This document shows positions 33,864-44,906 of a stretch of DNA of 64,000 nucleotides, piece by piece. The notes beneath the pieces are model-generated. The model did not search any database, was not told the origin of the DNA, and saw only the letters and a program-made list of their open reading frames with translations. The position numbers were made by a program, and so were the translations under genes. Source of the DNA: Axinella damicornis. Taxonomy: Eukaryota; Porifera; Demospongiae; Axinellida; Axinellidae. How positions within the stretch are numbered: the first letter of the stretch is position 1; every line of letters starts with the position of its first letter. The stretch spans positions 11,299,698-11,363,697 of the forward strand of contig OZ007510.1 of assembly GCA_963931865.1 (NCBI GenBank). Reading direction: 5' to 3'.

Positions 33864-34064
33864 CTTTTTTATTTTTTCAATCTCTCCAGGTCTTTTTTTC
33901 CCAACCGATATCTCCTGGGGTTTTTTTTTTACAATCTCTCCATGCATGTTTTAATATTTGAAGTTGCCAACTACTCTAGCTTATCCATTTACCATTATAT
34001 TTGGCTGCAGAGCCAGAACTGTTCAACGTTCAGGTTAAATGTCTATAGTTACAATGGAACTTGT

Positions 34065-34184
34065 GCCTACGACCATACCACACTGAATACACCGGTTCTC
34101 GTCCGATCACCGAAGTTAAGCAGTGTTGGGCCTGTTTAGTACTTGGATGGGTGACCGCCTGGGAACCGCAGGTGTTGTAGGCTT
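34065..34184 (+). rRNA. 5S rRNA copy 10
   Basis: Consensus gene; +644 counterpart of copy 8. Confidence 0.97.
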
Positions 34185-34387
34185 CTTTTTTTTATTTTTC
34201 AATCTCTCCAGGTCTTTTTTTCCAAACCGATATCTACTGGGTTTTTTTTATTTACAATCTCTCCATGCATGTTTTAATATTTGAAGTTGCCAACAACTCT
34301 AGCTTATCCATTTGCCATTCTGTTTGGCTGCAGAGCCAGAACTGTTCAACGTTCAGGTTAAATGTCTATAGTTACAATTGAACTTGT

Positions 34388-34507
34388 GCCTACGACCATA
34401 CCACACTGAATACACCGGTTCTCGTCCGATCACCGAAGTTAAGCAGTGTTGGGCCTGTTTAGTACTTGGATGGGTGACCGCCTGGGAACCGCAGGTGTTG
34501 TAGGCTT
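34388..34507 (+). rRNA. 5S rRNA copy 11
   Basis: Consensus gene; +644 counterpart of copy 9. Confidence 0.97.
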
Positions 34508-34708
34508 CTTTTTTATTTTTTCAATCTCTCCAGGTCTTTTTTTCCCAACCGATATCTCCTGGGGTTTTTTTTTTACAATCTCTCCATGCATGTTTTAATA
34601 TTTGAAGTTGCCAACTACTCTAGCTTATCCATTTACCATTATATTTGGCTGCAGAGCCAGAACTGTTCAACGTTCAGGTTAAATGTCTATAGTTACAATG
34701 GAACTTGT

Positions 34709-34828
34709 GCCTACGACCATACCACACTGAATACACCGGTTCTCGTCCGATCACCGAAGTTAAGCAGTGTTGGGCCTGTTTAGTACTTGGATGGGTGACC
34801 GCCTGGGAACCGCAGGTGTTGTAGGCTT
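34709..34828 (+). rRNA. 5S rRNA copy 12
   Basis: Consensus gene; +1,931 counterpart of copy 6. Confidence 0.97.
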
Positions 34829-35030
34829 CTTTTTTTGCCCAATCTCTCCTGGTCTTTTTTTTTTCCCCCACCGATCTCTCCTTGGTTTTTGTTTGTTTAA
34901 TCTCTCCATGCATGTTTTAATATTTGAAGTTGCCAGCTACTCTAGCTTATCCATTTGCCATTCTGTTTGGCTGCAGAGCCAGAACTGTTCACCGTTCCAG
35001 TTAAATGTCTATAGTTACAATGGAACTTGT

Positions 35031-35150
35031 GCCTACGACCATACCACACTGAATACACCGGTTCTCGTCCGATCACCGAAGTTAAGCAGTGTTGGGCCTG
35101 TTTAGTACTTGGATGGGTGACCGCCTGGGAACCGCAGGTGTTGTAGGCTT
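35031..35150 (+). rRNA. 5S rRNA copy 13
   Basis: Consensus gene; +1,931 counterpart of copy 7, but its downstream spacer is of a different subtype, marking the end of that duplication. Confidence 0.97.
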
Positions 35151-35352
35151 CTTTTTTTTGCCCAATCTCTCCTGGTCTTTTTTTTTTTCCCCACCGATCT
35201 CTCCTTGGTTTTTGTTTGTTTAATCTCTCCATGCATGTTTTAATATTTAAGTTGCCAACTACTCTAGCTTATCCATTTGCCATTCTGTTTGGCTGCAGAG
35301 CCAGAACTGTTCACCGTTCCAGTTAAATGTCTATAGTTACAATGGAACTTGT

Positions 35353-35463
35353 GCCTACGACCATACCACACTGAATACACCGGTTCTCGTCCGATCACCG
35401 AAGTTAAGCAGTGTTGAGTACTTGGATGGGTGACCGCCTGGGAACCGCAGGTGTTGTAGGCTT
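35353..35463 (+). pseudogene. 5S rRNA copy 14, 9-nt internal deletion
   Basis: Lacks GGCCTGTTT (gene positions 65-73), which spans the intermediate element of the internal promoter. Likely non-functional. Confidence 0.9.
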
Positions 35464-35668
35464 CTTTTTTTTTTTTTCAATATCTCCAGGTTTTTTTTTC
35501 CAATCTGATATCTCCTGGGTTTTTTTTTATTTTGACAATCTCTCCATGCATGTTTTAATATGTGAAGTTGCCAACTACTCTAGCTTATCCATTTGCCATT
35601 CTGTTTGGCTGCAGAGCCAGAACTGTTCACCGTTCCAGTTAAATGTCTATAGTTACAATTGAACTTGT

Positions 35669-35788
35669 GCCTACGACCATACCACACTGAATACACCGGT
35701 TCTCGTCCGATCACCGAAGTTAAGCAGTGTTGGGCCTGTTTAGTACTTGGATGGGTGACCGCCTGGGAACCGCAGGTGTTGTAGGCTT
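35669..35788 (+). rRNA. 5S rRNA copy 15
   Basis: Consensus gene following the deleted copy. Confidence 0.97.
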
Positions 35789-35990
35789 CTTTTTTTTTTT
35801 TTCAATCTCTCCAGGTCTTTTTTTCCAAGCCGATATCTCCTGGTTTTTTTTTTTTTACAAACTCTCCATGCATGTTTTAATATTTGAAGTTGCCAACTAC
35901 TCTAGCTTATCCATTTGCCATTCTGTTTGGCTGCAGAGCCAGAACTGTTCACCGTTCCAGTTAAATGTCTATAGTTACAATGGAACTTGT

Positions 35991-36110
35991 GCCTACGACC
36001 ATACCACACTGAATACACCGGTTCTCGTCCGATCACCGAAGTTAAGCAGTGTTGGGCCTGTCTAGTACTTGGATGGGTGACCGCCTGGGAACCGCAGGTG
36101 TTGTAGGCTT
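35991..36110 (+). rRNA. 5S rRNA copy 16
   Basis: One substitution, T to C at gene position 72. Confidence 0.95.
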
Positions 36111-36315
36111 CTTTTTTTTTTTTTTTTCAATCTCTCCAGGTCTTTTTTTCCAAACCGATATCTCCTGGGTTTTTTTTTTTTACAATCTCTCCATGCATGT
36201 TTTAATATTTGAAGTTGCCAACTACTCTAGCCTATCCATTTGCCATTCTGTTTGGCTGCAGAGCCACAACTGTTCACCGTTCCAGTTAAATGTCTATAGT
36301 TACAATGGAACTTGT

Positions 36316-36435
36316 GCCTACGACCATACCACACTGAATACACCGGTTCTCGTCAGATCACCGAAGTTAAGCAGTGTTGGGCCTGTTTAGTACTTGGATG
36401 GGTGACCGCCTGGGAACCGCAGGTGTTGTAGGCTT
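36316..36435 (+). rRNA. 5S rRNA copy 17
   Basis: One substitution, C to A at gene position 40; last unit of the first 5.1-kb block. Confidence 0.95.
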
Positions 36436-36587
36436 CTTTTCTTTTTTTTTTTCAATCTCTCCAGGTCTTTTTTTCCAAACCGATATCTCCTGGGTTTTTT
36501 TTTTTTTGTCAATCTCTCCATGCATGGCTTAATATTTGAAGTTGCCCACTACTCTAGTTAAATGTCTATGGTTACAATGGAACTTGT

Positions 36588-36707
36588 GCCTACGACCATA
36601 CCACACTGAATACACCGGTTCTCGTCCGATCACCGAAGTTAAGCAGTGTTGGGCCTGTTTAGTACTTGGATGGGTGACCGCCTGGGAACCGCAGGTGTTG
36701 TAGGCTT
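36588..36707 (+). rRNA. 5S rRNA copy 18
   Basis: Second-block counterpart of copy 2, including its shortened upstream spacer. Confidence 0.97.
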
Positions 36708-36911
36708 TTTTAAAAAATTTTTCAATCTCTCCAGGTCTTTTTTTCCCAACCGATATCTCCTGGGTTTTTTTTTTTACAATCTCTTCATGCATGTTTTAAT
36801 ATTTGAAGTTGCCAACTACTCTAGCTTATCCATTTACCATTATATTTGGCTGAAGAGCCAGAACTGTTCAACGTTCAGGTTAAATGTCTATAGGTATACA
36901 ATGGAACTTGT

Positions 36912-37031
36912 GCCTACGACCATACCACACTGAATACACCGGTTCTCGTCCGATCACCGAACTTAAGCAGTGTTGGGCCTGTTTAGTACTTGGATGGGTG
37001 ACCGCCTGGGAACCGCAGGTGTTGTAGGCTT
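36912..37031 (+). rRNA. 5S rRNA copy 19
   Basis: Counterpart of copy 3; carries the same G51C change. Confidence 0.95.
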
Positions 37032-37234
37032 CTTTTTTTTGCCCAATCTCTCCTGGTCTTTTTTTTTTCCCCCACCGATCTCTCCTTGGTTTTTGTTTGT
37101 TTAATCTCTCCATGCATGTTTTAATATTTGAAGTTGCCAACTACTCTAGCTTATCCATTTGCCATTCTGTTTGGCTGCAGAGCCAGAACTGTTCACCGTT
37201 CCAGTTAAATGTCTATAGTTACAATGGAACTTGT

Positions 37235-37354
37235 GCCTACGACCATACCACACTGAATACACCGGTTCTCGTCCGATCACCGAAGTTAAGCAGTGTTGGG
37301 CCTGTTTAGTACTTGGATGGGTGACCGCCTGGGAACCGCAGGTGTTGTAGGCTT
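37235..37354 (+). rRNA. 5S rRNA copy 20
   Basis: Counterpart of copy 4; consensus. Confidence 0.97.
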
Positions 37355-37557
37355 CTTTTTTTTTGCCCAATCTCTCCTGGTCATTTTTTTTTCCCCACCG
37401 ATCTCTCCTTGGTTTTTGTTTGTTTAATCTCTCCATGCATGTTTTAATATTTGAAGTTGCCAACTACTCTAGCTTATCCATTTGCCATTCTGTTTGGCTG
37501 CAGAGCCAGAACTGTTCACCGTTCCAGTTAAATGTCTATAGTTACAATTGAACTTGT

Positions 37558-37677
37558 GCCTACGACCATACCACACTGAATACACCGGTTCTCGTCCGAT
37601 CACCGAAGTTAAGCAGTGTTGGGCCTGTTTAGTACTTGGATGGGTGACCGCCTGGGAACCGCAGGTGTTGTAGGCTT
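37558..37677 (+). rRNA. 5S rRNA copy 21
   Basis: Counterpart of copy 5; consensus. Confidence 0.97.
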
Positions 37678-37878
37678 CTTTTTTATTTTTTCAATCTCTC
37701 CAGGTCTTTTTTTCCAAGCCGATATCTCCTGGGTTTTTTTTTTTACAATCTCTCCATGCATGTTTTAATATTTGAAGTTGCCAACTACTCTAGCTTATCC
37801 ATTTACCATTATATTTGGCTGCAGAGCCAGAACTGTTCAACGTTCAGGTTAAATGTCTATAGTTACAATGGAACTTGT

Positions 37879-37998
37879 GCCTACGACCATACCACACTGA
37901 ATACACCGGTTCTCGTCCGATCACCGAAGTTAAGCAGTGTTGGGCCTGTTTAGTACTTGGATGGGTGACCGCCTGGGAACCGCAGGTGTTGTAGGCTT
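37879..37998 (+). rRNA. 5S rRNA copy 22
   Basis: Counterpart of copy 6; consensus. Confidence 0.97.
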
Positions 37999-38200
37999 CT
38001 TTTTTTGCCCAATCTCTCCTGGTCTTTTTTTTTTCCCCCACCGATCTCTCCTTGGTTTTTGTTTGTTTAATCTCTCCATGCATGTTTTAATATTTGAAGT
38101 TGCCAGCTACTCTAGCTTATCCATTTGCCATTCTGTTTGGCTGCAGAGCCAGAACTGTTCACCGTTCCAGTTAAATGTCTATAGTTACAATGGAACTTGT

Positions 38201-38320
38201 GCCTACGACCATACCACACTGAATACACCGGTTCTCGTCCGATCACCGAAGTTAAGCAGTGTTGGGCCTGTTTAGTACTTGGATGGGTGACCGCCTGGGA
38301 ACCGCAGGTGTTGTAGGCTT
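38201..38320 (+). rRNA. 5S rRNA copy 23
   Basis: Counterpart of copy 7; same interrupted terminator. Confidence 0.97.
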
Positions 38321-38521
38321 TTGTTTTATTTTTTCAATCTCTCCAGGTCTTTTTTTCCAACCGAAATCTCCTGGGGTTTTTTTTTTTACAATCTCTCCAT
38401 GCATGTTTTAATATTTGAAGTTGCCAAATACTCTAGCTTATCCATTTACCATTATATTTGGCTGCAGAGCCAGAACTGTTCAACGTTCAGGTTAAATGTC
38501 TATAGTTACAATGGAACTTGT

Positions 38522-38641
38522 GCCTACGACCATACCACACTGAATACACCGGTTCTCGTCCGATCACCGAAGTTAAGCAGTGTTGGGCCTGTTTAGTACT
38601 TGGATGGGTGACCGCCTGGGAACCGCAGGTGTTGTAGGCTT
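38522..38641 (+). rRNA. 5S rRNA copy 24
   Basis: Counterpart of copy 8; consensus. Confidence 0.97.
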
Positions 38642-38844
38642 CTTTTTTTTATTTTTCAATCTCTCCAGGTCTTTTTTTCCAAACCGATATCTACTGGGTT
38701 TTTTTTATTTACAATCTCTCCATGCATGTTTTAATATTTGAAGTTGCCAACAACTCTAGCTTATCCATTTGCCATTCTGTTTGGCTGCAGAGCCAGAACT
38801 GTTCAACGTTCAGGTTAAATGTCTATAGTTACAATTGAACTTGT

Positions 38845-38964
38845 GCCTACGACCATACCACACTGAATACACCGGTTCTCGTCCGATCACCGAAGTTAAG
38901 CAGTGTTGGGCCTGTTTAGTACTTGGATGGGTGACCGCCTGGGAACCGCAGGTGTTGTAGGCTT
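38845..38964 (+). rRNA. 5S rRNA copy 25
   Basis: Counterpart of copy 9; consensus. Confidence 0.97.
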
Positions 38965-39165
38965 CTTTTTTATTTTTTCAATCTCTCCAGGTCTTTTTTT
39001 CCCAACCGATATCTCCTGGGGTTTTTTTTTTACAATCTCTCCATGCATGTTTTAATATTTGAAGTTGCCAACTACTCTAGCTTATCCATTTACCATTATA
39101 TTTGGCTGCAGAGCCAGAACTGTTCAACGTTCAGGTTAAATGTCTATAGTTACAATGGAACTTGT

Positions 39166-39285
39166 GCCTACGACCATACCACACTGAATACACCGGTTCT
39201 CGTCCGATCACCGAAGTTAAGCAGTGTTGGGCCTGTTTAGTACTTGGATGGGTGACCGCCTGGGAACCGCAGGTGTTGTAGGCTT
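39166..39285 (+). rRNA. 5S rRNA copy 26
   Basis: Counterpart of copy 10; consensus. Confidence 0.97.
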
Positions 39286-39488
39286 CTTTTTTTTATTTTT
39301 CAATCTCTCCAGGTCTTTTTTTCCAAACCGATATCTACTGGGTTTTTTTTATTTACAATCTCTCCATGCATGTTTTAATATTTGAAGTTGCCAACAACTC
39401 TAGCTTATCCATTTGCCATTCTGTTTGGCTGCAGAGCCAGAACTGTTCAACGTTCAGGTTAAATGTCTATAGTTACAATTGAACTTGT

Positions 39489-39608
39489 GCCTACGACCAT
39501 ACCACACTGAATACACCGGTTCTCGTCCGATCACCGAAGTTAAGCAGTGTTGGGCCTGTTTAGTACTTGGATGGGTGACCGCCTGGGAACCGCAGGTGTT
39601 GTAGGCTT
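39489..39608 (+). rRNA. 5S rRNA copy 27
   Basis: Counterpart of copy 11; consensus. Confidence 0.97.
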
Positions 39609-39809
39609 CTTTTTTATTTTTTCAATCTCTCCAGGTCTTTTTTTCCCAACCGATATCTCCTGGGGTTTTTTTTTTACAATCTCTCCATGCATGTTTTAAT
39701 ATTTGAAGTTGCCAACTACTCTAGCTTATCCATTTACCATTATATTTGGCTGCAGAGCCAGAACTGTTCAACGTTCAGGTTAAATGTCTATAGTTACAAT
39801 GGAACTTGT

Positions 39810-39929
39810 GCCTACGACCATACCACACTGAATACACCGGTTCTCGTCCGATCACCGAAGTTAAGCAGTGTTGGGCCTGTTTAGTACTTGGATGGGTGAC
39901 CGCCTGGGAACCGCAGGTGTTGTAGGCTT
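39810..39929 (+). rRNA. 5S rRNA copy 28
   Basis: Counterpart of copy 12; consensus. Confidence 0.97.
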
Positions 39930-40131
39930 CTTTTTTTGCCCAATCTCTCCTGGTCTTTTTTTTTTCCCCCACCGATCTCTCCTTGGTTTTTGTTTGTTTA
40001 ATCTCTCCATGCATGTTTTAATATTTGAAGTTGCCAGCTACTCTAGCTTATCCATTTGCCATTCTGTTTGGCTGCAGAGCCAGAACTGTTCACCGTTCCA
40101 GTTAAATGTCTATAGTTACAATGGAACTTGT

Positions 40132-40251
40132 GCCTACGACCATACCACACTGAATACACCGGTTCTCGTCCGATCACCGAAGTTAAGCAGTGTTGGGCCT
40201 GTTTAGTACTTGGATGGGTGACCGCCTGGGAACCGCAGGTGTTGTAGGCTT
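40132..40251 (+). rRNA. 5S rRNA copy 29
   Basis: Counterpart of copy 13; consensus. Confidence 0.97.
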
Positions 40252-40453
40252 CTTTTTTTTGCCCAATCTCTCCTGGTCTTTTTTTTTTTCCCCACCGATC
40301 TCTCCTTGGTTTTTGTTTGTTTAATCTCTCCATGCATGTTTTAATATTTAAGTTGCCAACTACTCTAGCTTATCCATTTGCCATTCTGTTTGGCTGCAGA
40401 GCCAGAACTGTTCACCGTTCCAGTTAAATGTCTATAGTTACAATGGAACTTGT

Positions 40454-40564
40454 GCCTACGACCATACCACACTGAATACACCGGTTCTCGTCCGATCACC
40501 GAAGTTAAGCAGTGTTGAGTACTTGGATGGGTGACCGCCTGGGAACCGCAGGTGTTGTAGGCTT
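40454..40564 (+). pseudogene. 5S rRNA copy 30, 9-nt internal deletion
   Basis: Counterpart of copy 14 with the identical loss of positions 65-73. Confidence 0.9.
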
Positions 40565-40769
40565 CTTTTTTTTTTTTTCAATATCTCCAGGTTTTTTTTT
40601 CCAATCTGATATCTCCTGGGTTTTTTTTTATTTTGACAATCTCTCCATGCATGTTTTAATATGTGAAGTTGCCAACTACTCTAGCTTATCCATTTGCCAT
40701 TCTGTTTGGCTGCAGAGCCAGAACTGTTCACCGTTCCAGTTAAATGTCTATAGTTACAATTGAACTTGT

Positions 40770-40889
40770 GCCTACGACCATACCACACTGAATACACCGG
40801 TTCTCGTCCGATCACCGAAGTTAAGCAGTGTTGGGCCTGTTTAGTACTTGGATGGGTGACCGCCTGGGAACCGCAGGTGTTGTAGGCTT
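40770..40889 (+). rRNA. 5S rRNA copy 31
   Basis: Counterpart of copy 15; consensus. Confidence 0.97.
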
Positions 40890-41091
40890 CTTTTTTTTTT
40901 TTTCAATCTCTCCAGGTCTTTTTTTCCAAGCCGATATCTCCTGGTTTTTTTTTTTTTACAAACTCTCCATGCATGTTTTAATATTTGAAGTTGCCAACTA
41001 CTCTAGCTTATCCATTTGCCATTCTGTTTGGCTGCAGAGCCAGAACTGTTCACCGTTCCAGTTAAATGTCTATAGTTACAATGGAACTTGT

Positions 41092-41211
41092 GCCTACGAC
41101 CATACCACACTGAATACACCGGTTCTCGTCCGATCACCGAAGTTAAGCAGTGTTGGGCCTGTCTAGTACTTGGATGGGTGACCGCCTGGGAACCGCAGGT
41201 GTTGTAGGCTT
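41092..41211 (+). rRNA. 5S rRNA copy 32
   Basis: Counterpart of copy 16; same T72C change. Confidence 0.95.
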
Positions 41212-41416
41212 CTTTTTTTTTTTTTTTTCAATCTCTCCAGGTCTTTTTTTCCAAACCGATATCTCCTGGGTTTTTTTTTTTTACAATCTCTCCATGCATG
41301 TTTTAATATTTGAAGTTGCCAACTACTCTAGCCTATCCATTTGCCATTCTGTTTGGCTGCAGAGCCACAACTGTTCACCGTTCCAGTTAAATGTCTATAG
41401 TTACAATGGAACTTGT

Positions 41417-41536
41417 GCCTACGACCATACCACACTGAATACACCGGTTCTCGTCAGATCACCGAAGTTAAGCAGTGTTGGGCCTGTTTAGTACTTGGAT
41501 GGGTGACCGCCTGGGAACCGCAGGTGTTGTAGGCTT
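41417..41536 (+). rRNA. 5S rRNA copy 33
   Basis: Counterpart of copy 17; same C40A change. Last gene of the second 5.1-kb block. Confidence 0.95.
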
Positions 41537-41741
41537 CTTTTCTTTTTTTTTTTCAATCTCTCCAGGTCTTTTTTTCCAAACCGATATCTCCTGGGTTTTT
41601 TTTTTTTACAATCTCTCCATGCATGTTTTAATATTTGAAGTTGCCAACTACCCTAGCCTATCCATTTGCCATTCTGTTTGGCTGCAGAGCCAGAACTGTT
41701 CACCGTTCCAGTTAAATGTCTATAGTTACAATTGAACTTGT

Positions 41742-41861
41742 GCCTACGACCATACCACACTGAATACACCGGTTCTCGTCCGATCACCGAAGTTAAGCAG
41801 TGTTGGGCCTGTTTAGTACTTGGATGGGTGACCGCCTGGGAACCGCAGGTGTTGTAGGCTT
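41742..41861 (+). rRNA. 5S rRNA copy 34
   Basis: Consensus gene, first unit beyond the duplicated block. Confidence 0.97.
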
Positions 41862-42065
41862 CTTTTTTTTTTTTTTCAATCTCTCCAGGTTTTTTTTTCC
41901 AAACCGATATCTCCTCGGTTTTTTTTTTTTAACAATCTCTCCATGCATGTTTTAATATGTGAAGTTGCCAACTACTCTAGCCTATCCATTTGCCATTCTG
42001 TTTGGCTGCAGAGCCAGAACTGTTCACCGTTCCAGTTAAATGTCTATAGTTACAATTGAACTTGT

Positions 42066-42962
42066 GCCTACGACCATACCACACTGAATACACCGGTTCT
42101 CGTCCGATCACCGAAGTTAAGGTAGCATTATACCTTTACCGTTAGGGTACCTTTAACCGTCGGGGCCCCGACGGTAAAGGTATAATGCTACCTTAAGGTA
42201 GCATTATACCTTTACCGTTAGGGTACCTTTAACCGTCGGGGCCCCGACGGTTAAAGGTACCCTAACGGTAAAGGTATAATGCTACCTTAAGGTAGTATAA
42301 TGCTACCTTAAGGTAGCATTATACCTTTACCGTTAGGGTACCTTTAACCGTCGGGGCCCCGACGGTTAAAGGTACCCTAACGGTAAAGGTATAATGCTAC
42401 CTTAAGGTAGCATTATACCTTTACCGTTAGGGTACCTTTAACCGTCGGGGCCCCGACGGTTAAGGTAGCATTATACCTTTACCGTTAGGGTACCTTTAAC
42501 CGTCGGGGCCCCGACGGTTAAAGGTACCCTAACGGTAAAGGTATAATGCTACCTTAAGGTAGCATTATACCTTTACCGTTAGGGTACCTTTAACCGTCGG
42601 GGCCCCGACGGTTAAAGGTACCCTAACGGTAAAGGTATAATGCTACCTTAAGGTAGCATTATACCTTTACCGTTAGGGTACCTTTAACCGTCGGGGCCCC
42701 GACGGTTAAAGGTACCCTAACGGTAAAGGTATAATGCTACCTTAAGGTAGCATTATACCTTTACCGTTAGGGTACCTTTAACCGTCGGGGCCCCGACGGT
42801 TAAGGTAGCATTATACCTTTACCGTTAGGGTACCTTTAACCGTCGGGGCCCCGACGGTTAAAGGTACCCTAACGGTAAAGGTATAATGCTACCTTAAGCA
42901 GTGTTGGGCCTGTTTAGTACTTGGATGGGTGACCGCCTGGGAACCGCAGGTGTTGTAGGCTT
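42066..42962 (+). pseudogene. 5S rRNA copy 35, split by a transposon cluster
   Basis: Gene positions 1-55 (42066-42120) and 56-120 (42898-42962) are both consensus. Removing 42121-42897 restores an exact 120-bp gene. The break is at the TTAA of positions 52-55 inside internal promoter box A, and the TTAA is duplicated. Transcription as 5S RNA is not expected. Confidence 0.97.
42121..42893. mobile_element. Tandem cluster of ten 90-bp perfect-palindrome TTAA elements
   Basis: The full unit is 90 bp and exactly self-complementary: GGTAGCATTATACC at the start, CGGGGCCCCG at the centre, GGTATAATGCTACC at the end. Units are separated by a single TTAA: 42121-42192 (72 bp, internally deleted), 42197-42286, 42291-42307 (17-bp remnant), 42312-42401, 42406-42459 (54 bp, cut at its internal TTAA), 42464-42553, 42558-42647, 42652-42741, 42746-42799 (54 bp) and 42804-42893. 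Units 4-7 and 8-10 are a 340-bp tandem repeat of the same pattern. TTAA 42117-42120 and 42894-42897 bound the cluster. The elements have no coding capacity and need a TTAA-specific transposase in trans. Confidence 0.95.
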
Positions 42963-43166
42963 CTTTTTTTTTTTTTTCAATCTCTCCAGGTCTTTTTTTC
43001 CAAACCGATATCTCCTGGGTTTTTTTTTTTTAACAATCTCTCCATGCATGTTTTAATATGTGAAGTTGCCAACTACTCTAGCTTATCCATTTGCCATTCT
43101 GTTTGGCTGCAGAGCCAGAAATGTTCACCGTTCCAGTTAAATGTCTATAGTTACAATGGAACTTGT

Positions 43167-43286
43167 GCCTACGACCATACCACACTGAATACACCGGTTC
43201 TCGTCCGATCACCGAAGTTAAGCAGTGTTGGGCCTGTTTAGTACTTGGATGGGTGACCGCCTGGGAACCGCAGGTGTTGTAGGCTT
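43167..43286 (+). rRNA. 5S rRNA copy 36
   Basis: Consensus gene; starts a three-unit block repeated about 973 bp on. Confidence 0.97.
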
Positions 43287-43491
43287 CTTTTCTTTTTTTT
43301 TCAATCTCTCCAGGTTTTTTTTTCCCAGCCGATATCTCCTGGGTTTTTTTTTTTTTTACAATCTCTCCATGCATGTTTTAATATGTGAAGTTGCCAACTA
43401 CTCTAGCTTATCCATTTGCCATTCTGTTTGGCTGCAGAGCCAGAACTGTTCACCGTTCCAGTTAAACGTCTATAGTTACAATTGAACTTGT

Positions 43492-43611
43492 GCCTACGAC
43501 CATACCACACTGAATACACCGGTTCTCGTCCGATCACCGAAGTTAAGCAGTGTTGGGCCTGTTTAGTACTTGGATGGGTGACCGCCTGGGAACCGCAGGT
43601 GTTGTAGGCTT
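43492..43611 (+). rRNA. 5S rRNA copy 37
   Basis: Consensus gene; upstream spacer has TTAAACGTC in place of TTAAATGTC. Confidence 0.97.
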
Positions 43612-43815
43612 CTTTTTTTTTTTCCAATCTCTCCAGGTCTTTTTTTCCCAACCGATATCTCCTGGTTTTGTTTTTTTTTACAATTTCTCCATGCATGTTT
43701 GAATATTTGAAGTTGCCAACTACTCTAGCTTATCCATTTGCCATTCTGTTTGGCTGCGCAGAGCCAGAACTGTTCACCGTTCCAGTTAAATGTCTATAGT
43801 TACAATTGAACTTGT

Positions 43816-43935
43816 GCCTACGACCATACCACACTGAATACACCGGTTCTCGTCCGATCACCGAAGTTAAGCAGTGTTGGGCCTGTTTAGTACTTGGATG
43901 GGTGACCGCCTGGGAACCGCAGGTGTTGTAGGCTT
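43816..43935 (+). rRNA. 5S rRNA copy 38
   Basis: Consensus gene; upstream spacer carries the extra GC in GGCTGCGCAGAGCC. Confidence 0.97.
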
Positions 43936-44139
43936 CTTTTCTTTTTTTTCAATCTCTCCAGGTTTTTTTTTCCCAGCCGATATCTCCTGGGTTTTTTTTT
44001 TTTTTACAATCTCTCCATGCATGTTTTAATATTTGAAGTTGCCAACTACTCTAGCTTATCCATTTGCCATTCTGTTTGGCTGCAGAGCCAGAAATGTTCA
44101 CCGTTCCAGTTAAATGTCTATAGTTACAATGGAACTTGT

Positions 44140-44259
44140 GCCTACGACCATACCACACTGAATACACCGGTTCTCGTCCGATCACCGAAGTTAAGCAGTG
44201 TTGGGCCTGTTTAGTACTTGGATGGGTGACCGCCTGGGAACCGCAGGTGTTGTAGGCTT
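44140..44259 (+). rRNA. 5S rRNA copy 39
   Basis: Consensus gene; +973 counterpart of copy 36. Confidence 0.97.
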
Positions 44260-44463
44260 CTTTTCTTTTTTTTCAATCTCTCCAGGTTTTTTTTTCCCAG
44301 CCGATATCTCCTGGGTTTTTTTTTTTTTTACAATCTCTCCATGCATGTTTTAATATGTGAAGTTGCCAACTACTCTAGCTTATCCATTTGCCATTCTGTT
44401 TAGCTGCAGAGCCAGAACTGTTCACCGTTCCAGTTAAACGTCTATAGTTACAATTGAACTTGT

Positions 44464-44583
44464 GCCTACGACCATACCACACTGAATACACCGGTTCTCG
44501 TCCGATCACCGAAGTTAAGCAGTGTTGGGCCTGTTTAGTACTTGGATGGGTGACCGCCTGGGAACCGCAGGTGTTGTAGGCTT
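44464..44583 (+). rRNA. 5S rRNA copy 40
   Basis: Consensus gene; +972 counterpart of copy 37 with the same TTAAACGTC spacer variant. Confidence 0.97.
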
Positions 44584-44786
44584 CTTTTTTTTTTTCCAAT
44601 CTCTCCAGGTCTTTTTTTCCCAACCGATATCTCCTGGTTTTGTTTTTTTTACAATTTCTCCATGCATGTTTGAATATTTGAAGTTGCCAACTACTCTAGC
44701 TTATCCATTTGCCATTCTGTTTGGCTGCGCAGAGCCAGAACTGTTCAACGTTCCAGTTAAATGTCTATAGTTACAATGGAACTTGT

Positions 44787-44906
44787 GCCTACGACCATAC
44801 CACACTGAATACACCGGTTCTCGTACGATCACCGAAGTTAAGCAGTGTTGGGCCTGTTTAGTACTTGGATGGGTGACCGCCTGGGAACCGCAGGTGTTGT
44901 AGGCTT
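44787..44906 (+). rRNA. 5S rRNA copy 41
   Basis: One substitution, C to A at position 39; counterpart of copy 38 with the same GCGCAG spacer variant. Confidence 0.95.

Larger units (their letters stand above)
31406..36507 (+). repeat. 5,101-bp block of 16 5S units, first copy
   Basis: Repeats at 36508-41607 with constant offset 5,101 and no difference that I could find, T-run lengths included. Both junctions fall in T runs of spacers. Confidence 0.9.
36508..41607 (+). repeat. 5,101-bp block of 16 5S units, second copy
   Basis: Second copy of the block. Its first spacer is the shortened edge-type spacer also found beside copy 1 of the array, so an edge-like unit is present in mid-array. Confidence 0.9.

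Noticed and set aside
31044..44770. Many plus and minus ORFs of 60-113 codons
   Set aside because: They recur with the 5S unit and read through 5S genes and spacers in several frames; there is no independent evidence of coding.
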